This document shows, one piece after another, positions 1-10,717 of a DNA stretch of 64,000 nucleotides. The translations under genes were made by a program, and so were the position numbers. The notes below the pieces were generated by a model. That model had not been told where the DNA came from. It searched no databases and saw only the letters and a list, made by a program, of their open reading frames with translations. Within the stretch, counting starts at the first letter, position 1. Every line of letters starts with the position of its first letter. The DNA is from Cycas panzhihuaensis. Lineage: Eukaryota > Cycadophyta. The DNA lies in NCBI GenBank assembly GCA_023213395.1, contig CM041465.1:72237741-72301740 (forward strand), read 5' to 3'.

Positions 1-235
1 GCGAGGATCTTTAATCCGGGAAAGTTTGGTTTCGACCTGAGCACTTTGATTTTTCTAGTTCGTACAGTTCCATGCGACTAGTCCATACACCTTCTAGAAG
101 AGATTTTTATCCTTTCTAGCATTGCTTTAATGACTAATCCTGTTGATCGATTCAGGAATTAATGTCTTCACTTGATGATAAAACCTAGCTTGCTTCAACT
201 GAGACTTTCCCTCTGTCAGATAGGTTGGATAACTT

Positions 236-247
236 GCTCTGATACCA
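236..247 (-). other. Primer binding site of J (initiator tRNA-Met)
   Basis: The minus strand reads TGGTATCAGAGC, the standard plant initiator-Met primer binding site, directly after the LTR end. Confidence 0.75.
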
Positions 248-458
248 TGTAAGAACAATAGACTTAATGAGAAAGATTAATATTGTACTACTTTATTGAG
301 AGAGGGTATACCTCTTTAAATATACATGAGAAAGAGTAACCGACACATGTATAAATGACACGTGTCATACAAGTGTTTGAAATACATTAAGAGTTACAAA
401 AGAGAGGATTAATACTTGCCTCTTTAGTGGACTTAGGATAAAACATTATATTTCAACA
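248..458 (-). repeat. 5' LTR of element J (211 bp)
   Basis: On the minus strand it starts TGTTGAAATA at 458 and ends GTTCTTACA at 248, giving the canonical TG...CA ends. The primer binding site follows with no spacer. Confidence 0.7.
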
Positions 459-1480
459 TTAATTTCCTACTTTCATAAGCAATCGATCATTCATTTTGAA
501 TTAAGATTGCTCCTATTCCAAATGTTGAAGCGTCGCATTCAAAAATGAAAGGTTGTGAAAAATCTAGGGTTGCTAAAACTGGAGCCGTGACCATCGCCTT
601 CTTGAGTTCCTTGAAAGCACTTTTTGCTCATGGATTCCATATAAAAGCATTCTTTTTTGTAAGGTTCGTTAATGGAGATGCAATGTAGGTATATCCTTTC
701 ATGAATTTCCAAAGAAATCCTACTGCTCCTAAGAAACTCCTTACTCCTGTCACATTTTTCAATACTAGCCAATTAATAATGACTAGAATCTTTTTTAAAT
801 CTATTTTTATTCCTTCCTTTGTGATAATGTGACCTAAATATTCCAATTCTTCTTTCCCAAGCATACATTTCTTCTTATTTGCATAGAATTGATTGGTTTG
901 TAGAATTTGTAGTACTGTTTTAATATGGTCTAGATGCCCCTCCCATGTTTTGCTATATATCATAATGTCATCGAAGAAGATTAGCACAAATTTCTATAGA
1001 AATGGTTTGAGGACCAAGTTCATAGTGCTCTGAAAAGTTATTGGGGCATTCGTCAATCTAAATGGCACGAATTTGAACTCAAATAGTCCCTCGTGAGTAC
1101 AAAACGTTGTTTTGTATATATCTCTCTCTAATGCGAGTCTAATAATATCCTGATCGTAGGTCGAATTTTGAAAAATATTGCACTCCATGTATTTTGTCCA
1201 ATAGATCATCTATCCGTGGAATGAGATAACGATTCTTTACCGTTAGTTTGAATTCAGTAATCCACATACATCCGATATGATCCATCCTTTTTGGGATTGA
1301 CTACGACCGATGATGCAAATGGGCTTGAACTAGTTGCGATATATCCTTGACTTAACAATTCCCTTGTGATATTTTCAATTTCTTTATTCAAATGATAGGG
1401 GCGTCTTTAAGGTCAGATATTTACTGGGCCTGCTCTAGGTACTAGCTCAATGGAATGTTGACAGTCTCGTTGCGGGGGAA
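459..1480 (-). pseudogene. Gypsy A reverse transcriptase and RNase H start
   Basis: This would be the reverse transcriptase that copies element RNA into DNA. On the minus strand the order is [16 protein letters not shown] (about 1050-1110), then the catalytic stretch FFDDIMIYS near 955-985, ANKKKCMLGKEELEYLGHII (about 810-880), the connection region and the RNase H opening FECDASTFGIGAI at about 500-545. The first half of the RT fingers is badly decayed around 1200-1460. A TAG stop sits just before KFVLIFFDD, and more stops and shifts break the frame. It ends abruptly at the J insertion, so RNase H is incomplete. Close relative of the C copy at 20807-22183. Confidence 0.8.
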
Positions 1481-1484
1481 GCCC

Positions 1485-2035
1485 TTAGGGTTCTTCAAAT
1501 ACTACTTTGTGCTCATCTATGATCTTTTGTACCTCAGTTGGTACGTCTTCTATTGATATCTTGTTGCATGTCAATATGTATGTAGATGGACTCTTCTTCA
1601 ATATCTTTTGCATGCCATGCGAAGATATCAATTGTACTGGGGGTGTGGGCAGTGCCTGTAATCTGTATTTGCACCATTTCTGACGGAAGCACATGAATCA
1701 AGTCATATAGTTGGTAACTATATTATCCAAGGTTTGTAACCACTAAATTCCTAATACTGCATCTACTCCTCCTATAGGCATCGCTAACATACATGTATTT
1801 ACTAAATAGGCTCCAATTTGAAGATTTACCTTCTGATAGTAGTCTCCACAAGGCGTGGTTTTTCTGTTTGCGATAAATACTTGAAATGTGTTCAAGGATT
1901 GTATTTTTAGTCCTAGTTCTTTTGTTGTGACCTTGTTAATGAAGTTGTGAGTGGTGTCGCTATCCACAAGTATTGCGATCGAAGCTTCTTTGATCATCCC
2001 TTGGAATCTAAGGGTTTAGGGTGTCACACTTTGTC
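1485..2035 (-). pseudogene. Gypsy A protease region
   Basis: Aspartic protease region between gag and RT. The active-site loop reads ILVDSDTTHNFI near 1935-1970. In element C the same place reads ILVDSGSTHNFI, so the glycine of the D-S-G triad is now aspartate and the enzyme would be expected to be dead. Downstream, a conserved cysteine-containing segment (VNTCMLAMPIGGVDAVLGI) matches C. The linker 1485-1694 leads into RT. A stop separates the two ORF pieces near 1700-1740. Confidence 0.7.
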
Positions 2036-2039
2036 CAGT

Positions 2040-3180
2040 TATGGCTTGTAGCGAAATTTGGACATTCTTAGTATCAACTTTTAAAAATTCGTCTATTTCT
2101 GCTTCCTCTTCTTAGATCTGGTTTTCTTCTTCTTGTTCTTCATCTAGTATTTCCATTTCATCATTGTTGATCATAAATACCTTCTTCGTCGGACATTGGT
2201 GTTCTTTATTCCACTTCCCTCCACATTTGAAACAGGTCCCCTTTTTGAGATGTTCATCTCTGCTTGTTTCGTTCATGCCTTTTATTGCCACTGGTGGGTC
2301 TACTTTTGTGCTTGATCTGGTCCAATTTGGATTGGATCCCTGTTGCTGGTATGATTCAATTCTGCACGTATAGATGGGCCTATTCTCTCTAAATTCTACT
2401 TCTATGTTCTTCGCATATTGGATTGCCTCATGAATATTTGAGGGATTCATATTCTTAATGTGAAATCTGATTGTTCCCTTTAACCCACTGATATATGCTT
2501 CCATGATGTATTCAGCTGGTATTCATTCTGGTATTAAACACCGAGGCATCTAGAATTGCTCAGTGTATTCTTAGACAGTTTCACTTTGTTGTAACCTTAC
2601 TAACTGAGTAAAATAGTCAGTGTTCCACGAATCTTTGTACTGCTTTATTAGACCCACCTTTAGATAGTCCCATGATTCTAGATGGCCCAAATTGTTCTTT
2701 CCCCACCAATAAAACCATTCTAACGCCCTTCTATATAGGTGTAGAGACGTGGCGATATCTTTTCTTTATCTGAAAGTTTATATACCTAGAAGCATGTCTC
2801 CATTTGTAATATACAATCCGAATGTTTCTCAATCTTTCTGGATCAAATTTTTTTAATGTGAATTTGGTTCCCCTAAGACCATGATTGGGAATTCTTTTGA
2901 TTTCATTGTTAGTAGGTAAAACCCCTGAATTTCCTTAAATTTTTTTGTTGTTTGTTCCCTTGGTTATCTTGATCTAGGAATTCTTCGTTGATTTCTTCAA
3001 TGTCTTGGGGTTTCTTCGCCGATGATTCTCCCTCCTATAGGTCCAATCTCTTATTTAAGTTTTCGAATGAAGCCTAGAGGCTTTTTATGGAAGTAATAAG
3101 CTCAGAAGGCAAGTGGGATAATACTTCTTCTATCATGTTTCCTTCTTCTTCTATTGTTGTTGATTGGCAATTCACCATCT
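2040..3180 (-). pseudogene. Gypsy A gag remnant with CCHC zinc knuckle
   Basis: Gag makes the particle shell and binds the RNA. The clearest piece is 2112-2504 on the minus strand, a 130-codon stretch with the zinc knuckle CFKCGGKWNKEHQC (CX2CX4HX4C) near 2205-2245, followed by an acidic linker. The capsid part further right (2520-3180) can be followed by similarity to the C gag (region around KFDPER...), but it is broken by stops and shifts. The start codon is not clear; gag should begin near 3180, just inside the primer binding site. Confidence 0.7.
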
Positions 3181-3287
3181 TGTTGGAGACGAGATTTTTT
3201 CTTGATCTTAGTTGCGTCCCTTAGGGAGGGGAGGGAATTTGGACCAATTCTTTACAGATTATCTTGAAATTCCCGCTTCGAACTAAA

Positions 3288-3319
3288 GCTCTGATACCAC
3301 TTGAAGCGCTCTGATACCA
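3288..3319 (-). other. Duplicated primer binding site of A
   Basis: The 12-mer GCTCTGATACCA (minus strand TGGTATCAGAGC) occurs at 3288-3299 and again at 3308-3319, a period of 20. One copy is expected next to the LTR; the second looks like a local tandem duplication. Confidence 0.65.
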
Positions 3320-4011
3320 CGGGTAGCATCTCTTGAGCAATAAATTGAAGATGGAAATAGCAAAACAGGGGAGTAATGCTTCCAAAATACAACTAAAATC
3401 TATTAGCAAGGCCAACAATGAGTATCTTCAGAGAAGGCTGAAAAATATTGATAAATAGAATGGGTACAAATGTTAAAATAACTCCTATTATTGCTACCCT
3501 CTTCAAGGCAAGGTCCTCTCCAAATAGTGCAGCCTTAAAGGAGAATAAACAACAGCCCTAAGGCCATAGTTATGACAGTCCAAACTCGGTTCTGAGATGA
3601 CTTGGGTTGGGGTCAAATAACCCTTTATATAGGCGGTTAAATGGTCATGAAGAAACCTGCCAAACTTAAGATGGAAGTCGGCTAAAAGAAGTGCTAGAAG
3701 TCAACCACAATGGGAATAATCCCATTAGTACTAAGTCAGCCAGAATATAGGCTTTAAAGTCGGCCAAACTGGGGATCAATTGGCTTACAACAAAGTTGAT
3801 TCTAGAAGATAAGACAAAAAGGAAGACCAAGTTGATGAAAGAACGACCGAAAGTCCTACCCAAGAATTGATAGCCCAGACTAAAGAAAACCAAGGGTGGA
3901 AGAGGATCTTATCAAGGAAGATCAGTTACAAGAGTAGCTAAAGAAGAGGAACTTGTAGGTGTAATAATAGCACCAAATAGTGAAAGCAATTCCAAAAATT
4001 GGAATTATATA
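3320..4011 (-). repeat. 5' LTR of gypsy A (approximate limits)
   Basis: It lies outside the primer site and shares landmarks with the C LTR: a TATA-like box on the minus strand (CCTATATAAAGG, 3622-3633) followed by GGAAGTCGGCTAAAAG-type motifs that parallel GAAGTCGGCCAGAAAAG in C. A perfect 8-bp inverted repeat with a 3-base loop lies at 3988-4006. The outer limit near 4011 is a guess. Confidence 0.5.
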
Positions 4012-4165
4012 GTACAACTAGTGGAGGGTGGGACCATTATTTGGTAGAAATCAAAACTCCCCTCACCCACATATTGAATCCTCTATTCAATAGAATGAGC
4101 AAAAGGCTCATTGAGGTGATCACATCAATGCCTAGCTTTTTAGTAATAGAAGCAAGCCTTGAACA

Positions 4166-5780
4166 GTGGGAAGCATGACAGGAGTGGGCAACGTTTCACC
4201 ACTTCGAGAAAGCATGAGTGGAGGAGAAGGAAGTTCATTACATAATCCATCCTTGCTGACAAATGAGGGAGGAGGTGGTAATCAGTCCCCACTAAGAGAA
4301 CCACCCAAAGGAACTGCACCAAGAGGAGTAGAACTAGGGGGTCCTAATTTAATAGGTGATACAACACCAATAGCCCCCTATGTTATTGTACACAATGATG
4401 CAATATTTACAAGTTTGTAGTTTGATGAATCTACGGATCCAACAAATCATCTAGCATTGTTTCGAAATATGTTGCAAATCAAAAGAATTCATGACCCAAA
4501 TGAGATAAAATCCATATTTTTTTCAACATTGTAGGGAGCTACAATTTCTTAGTTTCAATATGTCTAAGCACAAAATCCGACGTGGGACCAATTACAAGCA
4601 CATTTTCTGAATTGATTTCAAAAGTTGAGGGGCCCAATGGCAATTCTTCAAACCCTAGAAGAAATAAGGCAATTTCTGGGAAAGTCATTAAATGATTTTG
4701 ATGGTTGAATGAGGATCATTATGAACAAGATGGATGTATCAGCATCAATTAATTCAATGTTACCAATGAAATATTTTATTCAAGGATTAACGTCGTAGTA
4801 AGAGACAGGGTTATGCTACATCCAATGCATAACTATGAGAAAGTTCGAGAATTAGCTTTAAGATTTGAGAATCAAATGAAGACTGCTTATTCCCAATCAA
4901 CGATGCACATGAATTCAATCTTTTAGATGGATCCTGTCATTATTCAGACATCACAAATAGGTGCGAATTTGCAGCCATTAATAATGAATATGCAACAAGT
5001 AATATAGACTCCACAAATAGGGACAAGCCCAGAGATTGAAGCTTTAAAGAGAGAAGTGGAAGCGCTAAAACAACAACCACTAGTGTCTATATTGGTAAAT
5101 ATGCAACATAATCAGGAAATTGAGAAGGTGCAAGCAGAATTAACCCGATTACATCTGGAAAAATCCAAAGAAAATATTTGGTGCCCCCCACCTTGCAACT
5201 AGTGAGGCCACTTAAACAATGAACATTCAGGACTAACGAAGTGGTGTAAAAATTGTAGAAGAACTAACCACAATACGTGGGAATGTTTTTTCAGGCAAGC
5301 CCCAAAAGTTCCAAATGGGGAGGTTCATAATACATTTTTTCAAAAAGAGGAATAAGGCTAGCAATATAAAGGGAAAACGAAGTCAATTCAATATTTTCTC
5401 TACCAAAGATGGGAGCACTATAGGTCTAAATGTCCACTTGAAAAGAAGGGTGGTGAATTCATCTACAAAGAATGTGGACCCGCAGATCATGAATGGGCTA
5501 ATTGTCCAAAGAATGTAAAAATATAAATGACCAATCTAGTCACAAAGATACCAAACAAAGAAGTTCCATCTTATTTATAGACCCGGAGTGGAAACTGTTA
5601 ACCACACAAACTCAACACAATTTCCCAGAACTTGTAGTGGAAAAGCAAAGACTTCAGGAAGTAGTGAATATTCTTCAAGAAGCTACGAATACAGTCCAAC
5701 ATGAAAAAAGTCAGCAGGGGCAAAGATTTAAGGGACATACTTATAAAAGAAGATCAACTCCTATTGAAACTTCATTGTAG
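4166..5780 (+). pseudogene. Gypsy B gag with decayed zinc-knuckle array
   Basis: Gag starts at the ATG at 4166 with a Gly/Ser/Pro-rich N-terminus (84 codons open to a stop), continues through FDESTDPTNHLALF and a capsid-like stretch (ATISxFQYV, TWDQLQAHFL), and reaches a Cys/His-rich region at about 5190-5520. There WCKNCRRTNHNTWECF and CGPADHEWANC remain, and a third knuckle YFLYQRWEHYRSKC has lost a cysteine that the E copy keeps (CFLCQRWGHYRSEC). The E gag at 34860-36310 is the sister sequence. Many stops, mostly TAG, interrupt it. Confidence 0.7.
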
Positions 5781-5867
5781 AAGGAAGGTATGAATCCTTA
5801 GCAAAGACTGCAGATTGTGTTGGAGCAGATTTAAAAGTCAGTATTAAAGGCAATAAAGGATAAATGG

Positions 5868-6240
5868 AGTGAACCCTCGAGTGCCAATGGTTATCCTGGG
5901 GACAACATTATGCAGAACTATTGTGGATGGAGGATCGAGTGTAAATGTATTGCTAGAATCTTCATGGATAGAATTGGGAAGACCCAAAGTGATTGACCCT
6001 GACTATGCCATAAGATTGGTAAATCAACTTTAGGTGAGGCCAATGGGAACACTTATGCATGTTCCAACTAGCATGGCAAAAATAATTGTGTTAATGGATT
6101 TTGCATTAGTCGAAATGCAAAACCGAAAAAAAAAAAACTTATCCAAATTTGCTTGGTAGGCCATGGTTGCTAGCCACCAAAGCCATCTAGGATTAGGGGA
6201 AGCATACATTCTCATTATCAACTAGAAATAAAGCAATTAC
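5868..6240 (+). pseudogene. Gypsy B protease
   Basis: Retropepsin region with TIVDGGSSVNVLLESSW at about 5915-5970; the catalytic Asp lies in D-G-G-S rather than the usual D-T/S-G. IELGRPKVIDPDYAIRL and VRPMGTLMHVP follow. The E copy has the same order (34321-34700). The DGG form is typical of the Tat lineage (family knowledge). An A-run at about 6125 and stops break the frame. Confidence 0.7.
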
Positions 6241-7420
6241 CCTACCTTCGTGCTTAGACGAACTTCAAATTGAAAAAATAGATGTGGAAAGAGCCTTGTC
6301 CACAATAGTTGAAATGGAATCAACAGTAAGTCCCTATTCAGAAATGACATATCAATTACAGTCCATAATACCCAGTGAGGCATCTTCTTCCTATATGCTA
6401 AATTGGCTTCAAAATGCATGGGAAGAAACAAATTGATGACTTGCCATAGGTTGGAAGTGTGTCTAGACCTCTTGGATGATGAAGAGGAAATTGATCTAAA
6501 GGCAAATAGGGAGCGGTCGCAAATGTTCATAAAGGAAGAATGAGGAATCCAAATAGAGAAAGCTCAAGACTTGCAGACAAAACAAGGTAACCCAAAATAT
6601 TTAATGAAATTATTGAAAATTTTCCACAATTTTGGGGTTAGGAAGATAAAGCCAAAAATCATTTGAAATAATATATTGAAATATTGAAAAATAAAGAATG
6701 GCAAGAGGAATTTTGGCAGTACTTATTTCCAATGTCCCCGTTGGGACAAGCTTTTACATGGTATGCTACTCACTAGGCACATTTTAAAACCTAGTGTGAC
6801 GTAAGTCAAAAACTTTGAATACATTCTAGATGAAGGATAGAAATCTTCCAAAATTTTAGAATGGGGTTAATCCCCATATACATGTGGAAAAATGTGTTCA
6901 CATATGGAACAAAAATCATGTTCCTAAAATTGAATGGACTCAATGATGGGCATATACTTTTGAGGGAATCAGCTTAGTATGTTACCAACATTGTGAAAAA
7001 TCATAGTTGCTAAACTAGGATTTATTAGTACAAAACTTCTGTCATACCTTTGCATACCACAGCAAAAACTATAAATTTTTGAATGTCTTGTCCATTTTAA
7101 AACAGAAATTGACAAACCTGGCTGAGAAATATCTTCAAGTAAAAGTGGAAGAACAAAGCTTTGTGTCTGAAAACAATCCAAAAAAAGCACAAAATTCTCT
7201 AGAAAAAGAATAGAATTTTCCTCTAGAATACTCTACAACAAAGTATGGAGATAAGGTAATAGATAGAACTCCAACATATGTTTTGAACCAAGATGGTGGA
7301 TCAATTAAGGGAAAGCAATTGAAGAAAAACAAATTAACATAGGAATGGAAGAACAACCCTAGTTAATCACCATGGGAGATTACTAGGACGCTAAAATAGT
7401 CAACTAGGCAATAACCATAT
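6241..7420 (+). other. Gypsy B linker between protease and RT
   Basis: About 1.2 kb of decayed coding-like sequence. Short pieces match the E linker (LLDDEEEIDL and WEEA-like segments). No conserved enzyme motif is seen. Confidence 0.5.
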
Positions 7421-8760
7421 TTTTAGAGTATAAAGATGTCTTTGCTTGGTCTTATAAGGACCTAAAGGGCATTCCGTTGGAGTTAGGGGAACATTAGATA
7501 GAACTAATGGAAGAAGCAAAGTCGGTTAGGCAACACACCTATAGGATGAACCCTAAATATAAACAGAAAGTAAAGGCAGAAATAGATAAGCTATTGGAAG
7601 CAGGTTACATTTTTTAAGTAGGCAATAGCGAATGGGTTAGTTTGGTAGTCGTAGTCCTCAAAAAGAATGGGAAACTACACGTCTATGTGGACTACAAAGC
7701 CTTAAACAAGGCTATAAAAAAAGACCCTTTTTTTTATACTCTTCACTGAAGATGTCTTAGAGAGAGTGGCAGGTCACGAAGTGTACTCATTCACAGATGG
7801 GTTCAATGGCTATAACCAGGTGAGGATAGCTCCTAAAGACTAATTGAAGACAACCTGCGTGACTGAACAGGGTATGTATGCTTATAAGGTCATGCCTTTT
7901 GGCTTGACCAATGCACCAGCCACCTTCCAATGAGTTATTTTGAACATTTTTTAGCAGATGATTTGGAAAACTATTGAGGTGCTTTTGGATGACTAGACTT
8001 TGTATACCCTTCTAAAAAATCATTTTGGGAATCTGAGGATGATGCTAGAAACCTATAGAAGAAATATCTATGCTTAAATCCAGATAAGTGCACATTTATA
8101 GTTTCATTTGGATCCTTATCAGGACATATAGCAACAAATGAAGGTCTACTAACAGACCCAAAGAAAGTGGTTGTTATCTTAAATTTTCCAACACCAAAGA
8201 CACTAAAGTAGTTGAAGGGATTTCTAGAAGTGACTAGATACTATAGGAAATTTATTAATGAATATGCCCAGATAGCAAATCCCCTAGAAATGTTGTTAAT
8301 GAAAATGATAATAAAGCAATGGAAATTACAACAGCAATTAGCATTTAACTTACTAAAGAAAAAATTTGTGCAAGCACCAATCCTAAGATTTCTATATTGG
8401 AATAAACCATCCCATGTACATGTAGATGCCTCTTCTTTTGCAATTGGGTGCATGTTGGCTCAACCAAGAGATGGCAATATAGATCTTCAATCTATTTTGC
8501 CAACTGAAAGCTAACACAGGCCAAACAAAATTATTCAGTAACTAAGAAAGAAGGTCTTATAATGGTATATGCTCTACAAAAATTCAAGGATTATTTATTA
8601 GCTAATCCATTTGTATTTTTTGTGGATCATTGGGCTTTTCAATACCTGATTAACAAACCAATTCTACAAGGAAGGATTAGCAGATGGTTGATGTTGTTCC
8701 AAGAATTTAACTTCAAAATCATTGCTCCCCGTGCTCATAGTTTTAAATTTTAGAATGGTA
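7421..8760 (+). pseudogene. Gypsy B reverse transcriptase and RNase H
   Basis: RT begins near 7440 with WSYKDLKGIPLELGEH, typical of the gypsy RT N-terminus, followed by VVVLKKNGKLHVYVDYKALN (about 7645-7710), HAFWLDQCTSHLP (a decayed form of PFGLTNAPATFQ) near 7890, NPDKCTF and SGHIATNEGLLTDPKKV (about 8080-8170). A 100-codon open stretch at 8212-8514 covers the connection and RNase H start (GFLEVTRYYRKFI, VHVDASSFAIGCMLAQP). A second piece at 8562-8753 ends in RISRWLMLFQEFNFKII. The YVDD-type catalytic loop is destroyed (LDDxTLY). Several TAG stops and shifts occur. Confidence 0.75.
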
Positions 8761-8822
8761 CAATTTGTTGGAATCTGAAAATTTTAAAATTTTGTACAAG
8801 TGAGGACACTGGTTGGTTTTGT

Positions 8823-8835
8823 GACGGGGGAGATA
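8823..8835 (+). other. Polypurine tract of B
   Basis: GACGGGGGAGATA lies directly before the LTR start TGTGCAAG. It is the plus-strand primer site and fixes element orientation. The E tract GATGGGGGAGACG has the same design. Confidence 0.6.
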
Positions 8836-9590
8836 TGTGCAAGAGATGAGTCATAAAAGATTTAAGGGCTTTCGAAGATAAAACAGAGTATAATTCTAGT
8901 TTTGAACTACAATTCAAGTGCAACCGAGTGCAACTAAGTGCGACCAAGTGCAATCAAAGGTGTAATCAAGTGCAAACAGATGGAACCTGGTGCAACCAAG
9001 TGCAACTAGGTATGATCAAGTGCGACCAAGCACAACAAAGTGCAACCAAGAGGGCAACTAAGTGTGACCAAGTGTGACAAAGTACAACCTGAAGTGCGAC
9101 CAAGTATAACTTGAAGTATGACCAATTGCAACTTGGAACGCAACCAGATCGCAAACACTATACGACCAGGTCACAGGATTGCAATCTAAGTGCGACCTAG
9201 ATTGCGATCAAAATTCTAATTGTAATTAAAAGATAGTTGAGGACTTATCTCCATGTGAGCATCATGTAATAAAATGGTTAACTTAGTTAAAGCAACTATG
9301 TCACTAATGTAACATAATGTGTTATACTTTGTATAAGGAAGTCCAATGGATGTAATAGAGGTAGCAATAGATATAGCCTAGGATTTCTCTCTATTGCATT
9401 CTCTATTATAACTACTTGAGCCATAGCTTGTACATAGTCGATTGTACTATTCAGCTTGCATCTGGTTGTGAGAGGACTAGACACAGGGCCCTTGGGAGCA
9501 ATAAAGATTTTGGTTTGCATTCACATGGCACAACTTGTGCCTACTTATAGTCATAATGTGCATAAATTAATGTAGGATATCACAGCAACA
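8836..9590 (+). repeat. 3' LTR of gypsy B (about 755 bp)
   Basis: It starts TGTGCAAGAG after the polypurine tract and ends CAGCAACA near 9590. Its downstream half shares CATCTGGTTGTGAGAG and CTTGTGCCTACTT with the E LTRs at 17496-18037 and 55411-55953, so all three belong to one family. The upstream half holds a GCAAC-rich short-period array. Confidence 0.6.
8918..9225 (+). repeat. Short-period GTGCAACCAA array in B LTR
   Basis: About 300 bases made of degenerate 10-11 bp units of the type AAGTGCAACC / AAGTGCGACC. Units vary by C/T and G/A changes. It sits in the U3 part of the LTR, where promoter and enhancer sequences lie. Confidence 0.7.
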
Positions 9591-10128
9591 CACACATTTC
9601 CATTTTTGTTTATCCTTCGTTCAGTTTCTATGTCTGTTTTTTCTCTTCCTTGCCCTGTCACCCTTCCTCATGGCATGTTGTTTTAGCCTTTTGTTGTGCA
9701 TCTATCTACAAACTGGTGCCAATACCTCTATCTACGAATTGGCACTAATATCATGTCAAAATAAACCTACAATATTGATGTCATCGACTTACAACTACAG
9801 AGAATACACAAAAAAAAACAAAGTTGTAGGAAAACAAAAAATTCATAGGATATGTATGCCTTCCTCTGCACTATGAGTAATATATAAAATATTGTCATTA
9901 TTAAATTGTTGACCCAGACTTCATCGATTAGAGTTGTGGATGATCTGCTATGTCTTCAAATTGACGTCTTGGATACTAGTGTCAGTTGAGCCGTGGAATA
10001 TAATTAATTGCTATTGGAAATATAAGTCCATGATCTTCTACTAGAAATCTGCTTGTGCATTGAGCATAGTTAATTAGACATGATGAGCACAGTCAATCAA
10101 ATTGACAGAATAATAAATTTACCTTGGC

Positions 10129-10166
<38 letters not shown>

Positions 10167-10332
10167 TTGACCACTCTCATAATATATTATAGATTTGGTA
10201 TCGTTGATTAGCTGGTATATATAGGGTGGCCTTCTACAAATCAACATGCATATATGCCTCCCACCTCCGCGCTTACCACCATATTATTATTGTCGTTTGC
10301 CCAATCTTTGTGGCAATATAAAACAAACAACA
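9591..10332. other. Spacer with (TA)n microsatellite
   Basis: No gene is recognised. It contains a TA dinucleotide run of about 30 bases at 10135-10165 and AT-rich unique sequence between elements B and H. Confidence 0.6.
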
Positions 10333-10707
10333 TGTTTGGGAACATGAAATCACACACAAATGTTCCCAACCGCAGAGTCTTTTACCATACACAACAAGCA
10401 AACAAATATACATAGATAACAGATGCACAGTACACAAGAATTTATGTGGAAAAACCCTTTTGGAAAAAAACCCACCACAAAAAGATCCTTGATGGATCAC
10501 TTGATTGTTTTACAATGGATCAATACAATGATTCTTCGATGATGAATACACAAGGCCTCAAGGCATTTATACTCTCCCAAGAGGTGTCACTCGATTAGGG
10601 TTGTGACCCTTCAAATAAGTCGCACCCTTTTGGCTTCACACCTTTTCACTTAATTAAACCACATTAACATTAACTAACTAGCTTAATAATTAACTGCCAC
10701 GTTAACA
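10333..10707 (-). repeat. 3' LTR of copia H (375 bp)
   Basis: On plus it runs TGTTTGGGAACATG to CCACGTTAACA and is followed by the polypurine complement TCCCCCCTTA. It is homologous to the G LTRs at 41704-42046 and 47547-47900. Confidence 0.85.
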
Positions 10708-10717
10708 TCCCCCCTTA

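Larger units (their letters stand above)
1..458 (-). mobile_element. LTR retrotransposon J, 5' end only (copia-type)
   Basis: This is the 5' end of a minus-strand LTR element whose body runs off the left edge of the window. It shows an LTR (248-458), a primer binding site directly next to it (236-247) and about 235 bases of leader without a readable ORF. The short 211-bp LTR and the initiator-Met primer site fit a copia-type element, but no coding domain is visible, so the class is inferred. Its right end abuts gypsy RNase H sequence at 459, so J probably inserted into element A. The target duplication cannot be checked because the other end lies outside. Confidence 0.65.
459..4011 (-). mobile_element. 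Gypsy element A, truncated chromovirus-like copy
   Basis: Minus-strand Ty3/gypsy remnant. From right to left it shows an LTR, a duplicated primer site, gag, protease, reverse transcriptase and the start of RNase H. It stops at 459, where element J's LTR begins, so integrase and 3' LTR lie beyond J or are lost. Its protein fragments align residue by residue with element C (same RT stretch [13 protein letters not shown] and same zinc knuckle layout), so A and C belong to related families. Several stop codons and frameshifts make it inactive. The right limit of the LTR is approximate. Confidence 0.75.
4012..9590 (+). mobile_element. Gypsy element B (Tat-like family), decayed, integrase lost
   Basis: Plus-strand Ty3/gypsy copy of the same family as E. 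Order: gag (from 4166), zinc-knuckle region, protease with DGGS, long linker, reverse transcriptase, RNase H, polypurine tract and 3' LTR. RNase H runs almost directly into the polypurine tract, so integrase and anything downstream are deleted. No 5' LTR is seen; the left edge meets the LTR of A, which may have inserted into B's leader. The DGGS protease motif fits the Tat/Ogre branch, which is family knowledge. Dozens of stops show it is old. Confidence 0.7.
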
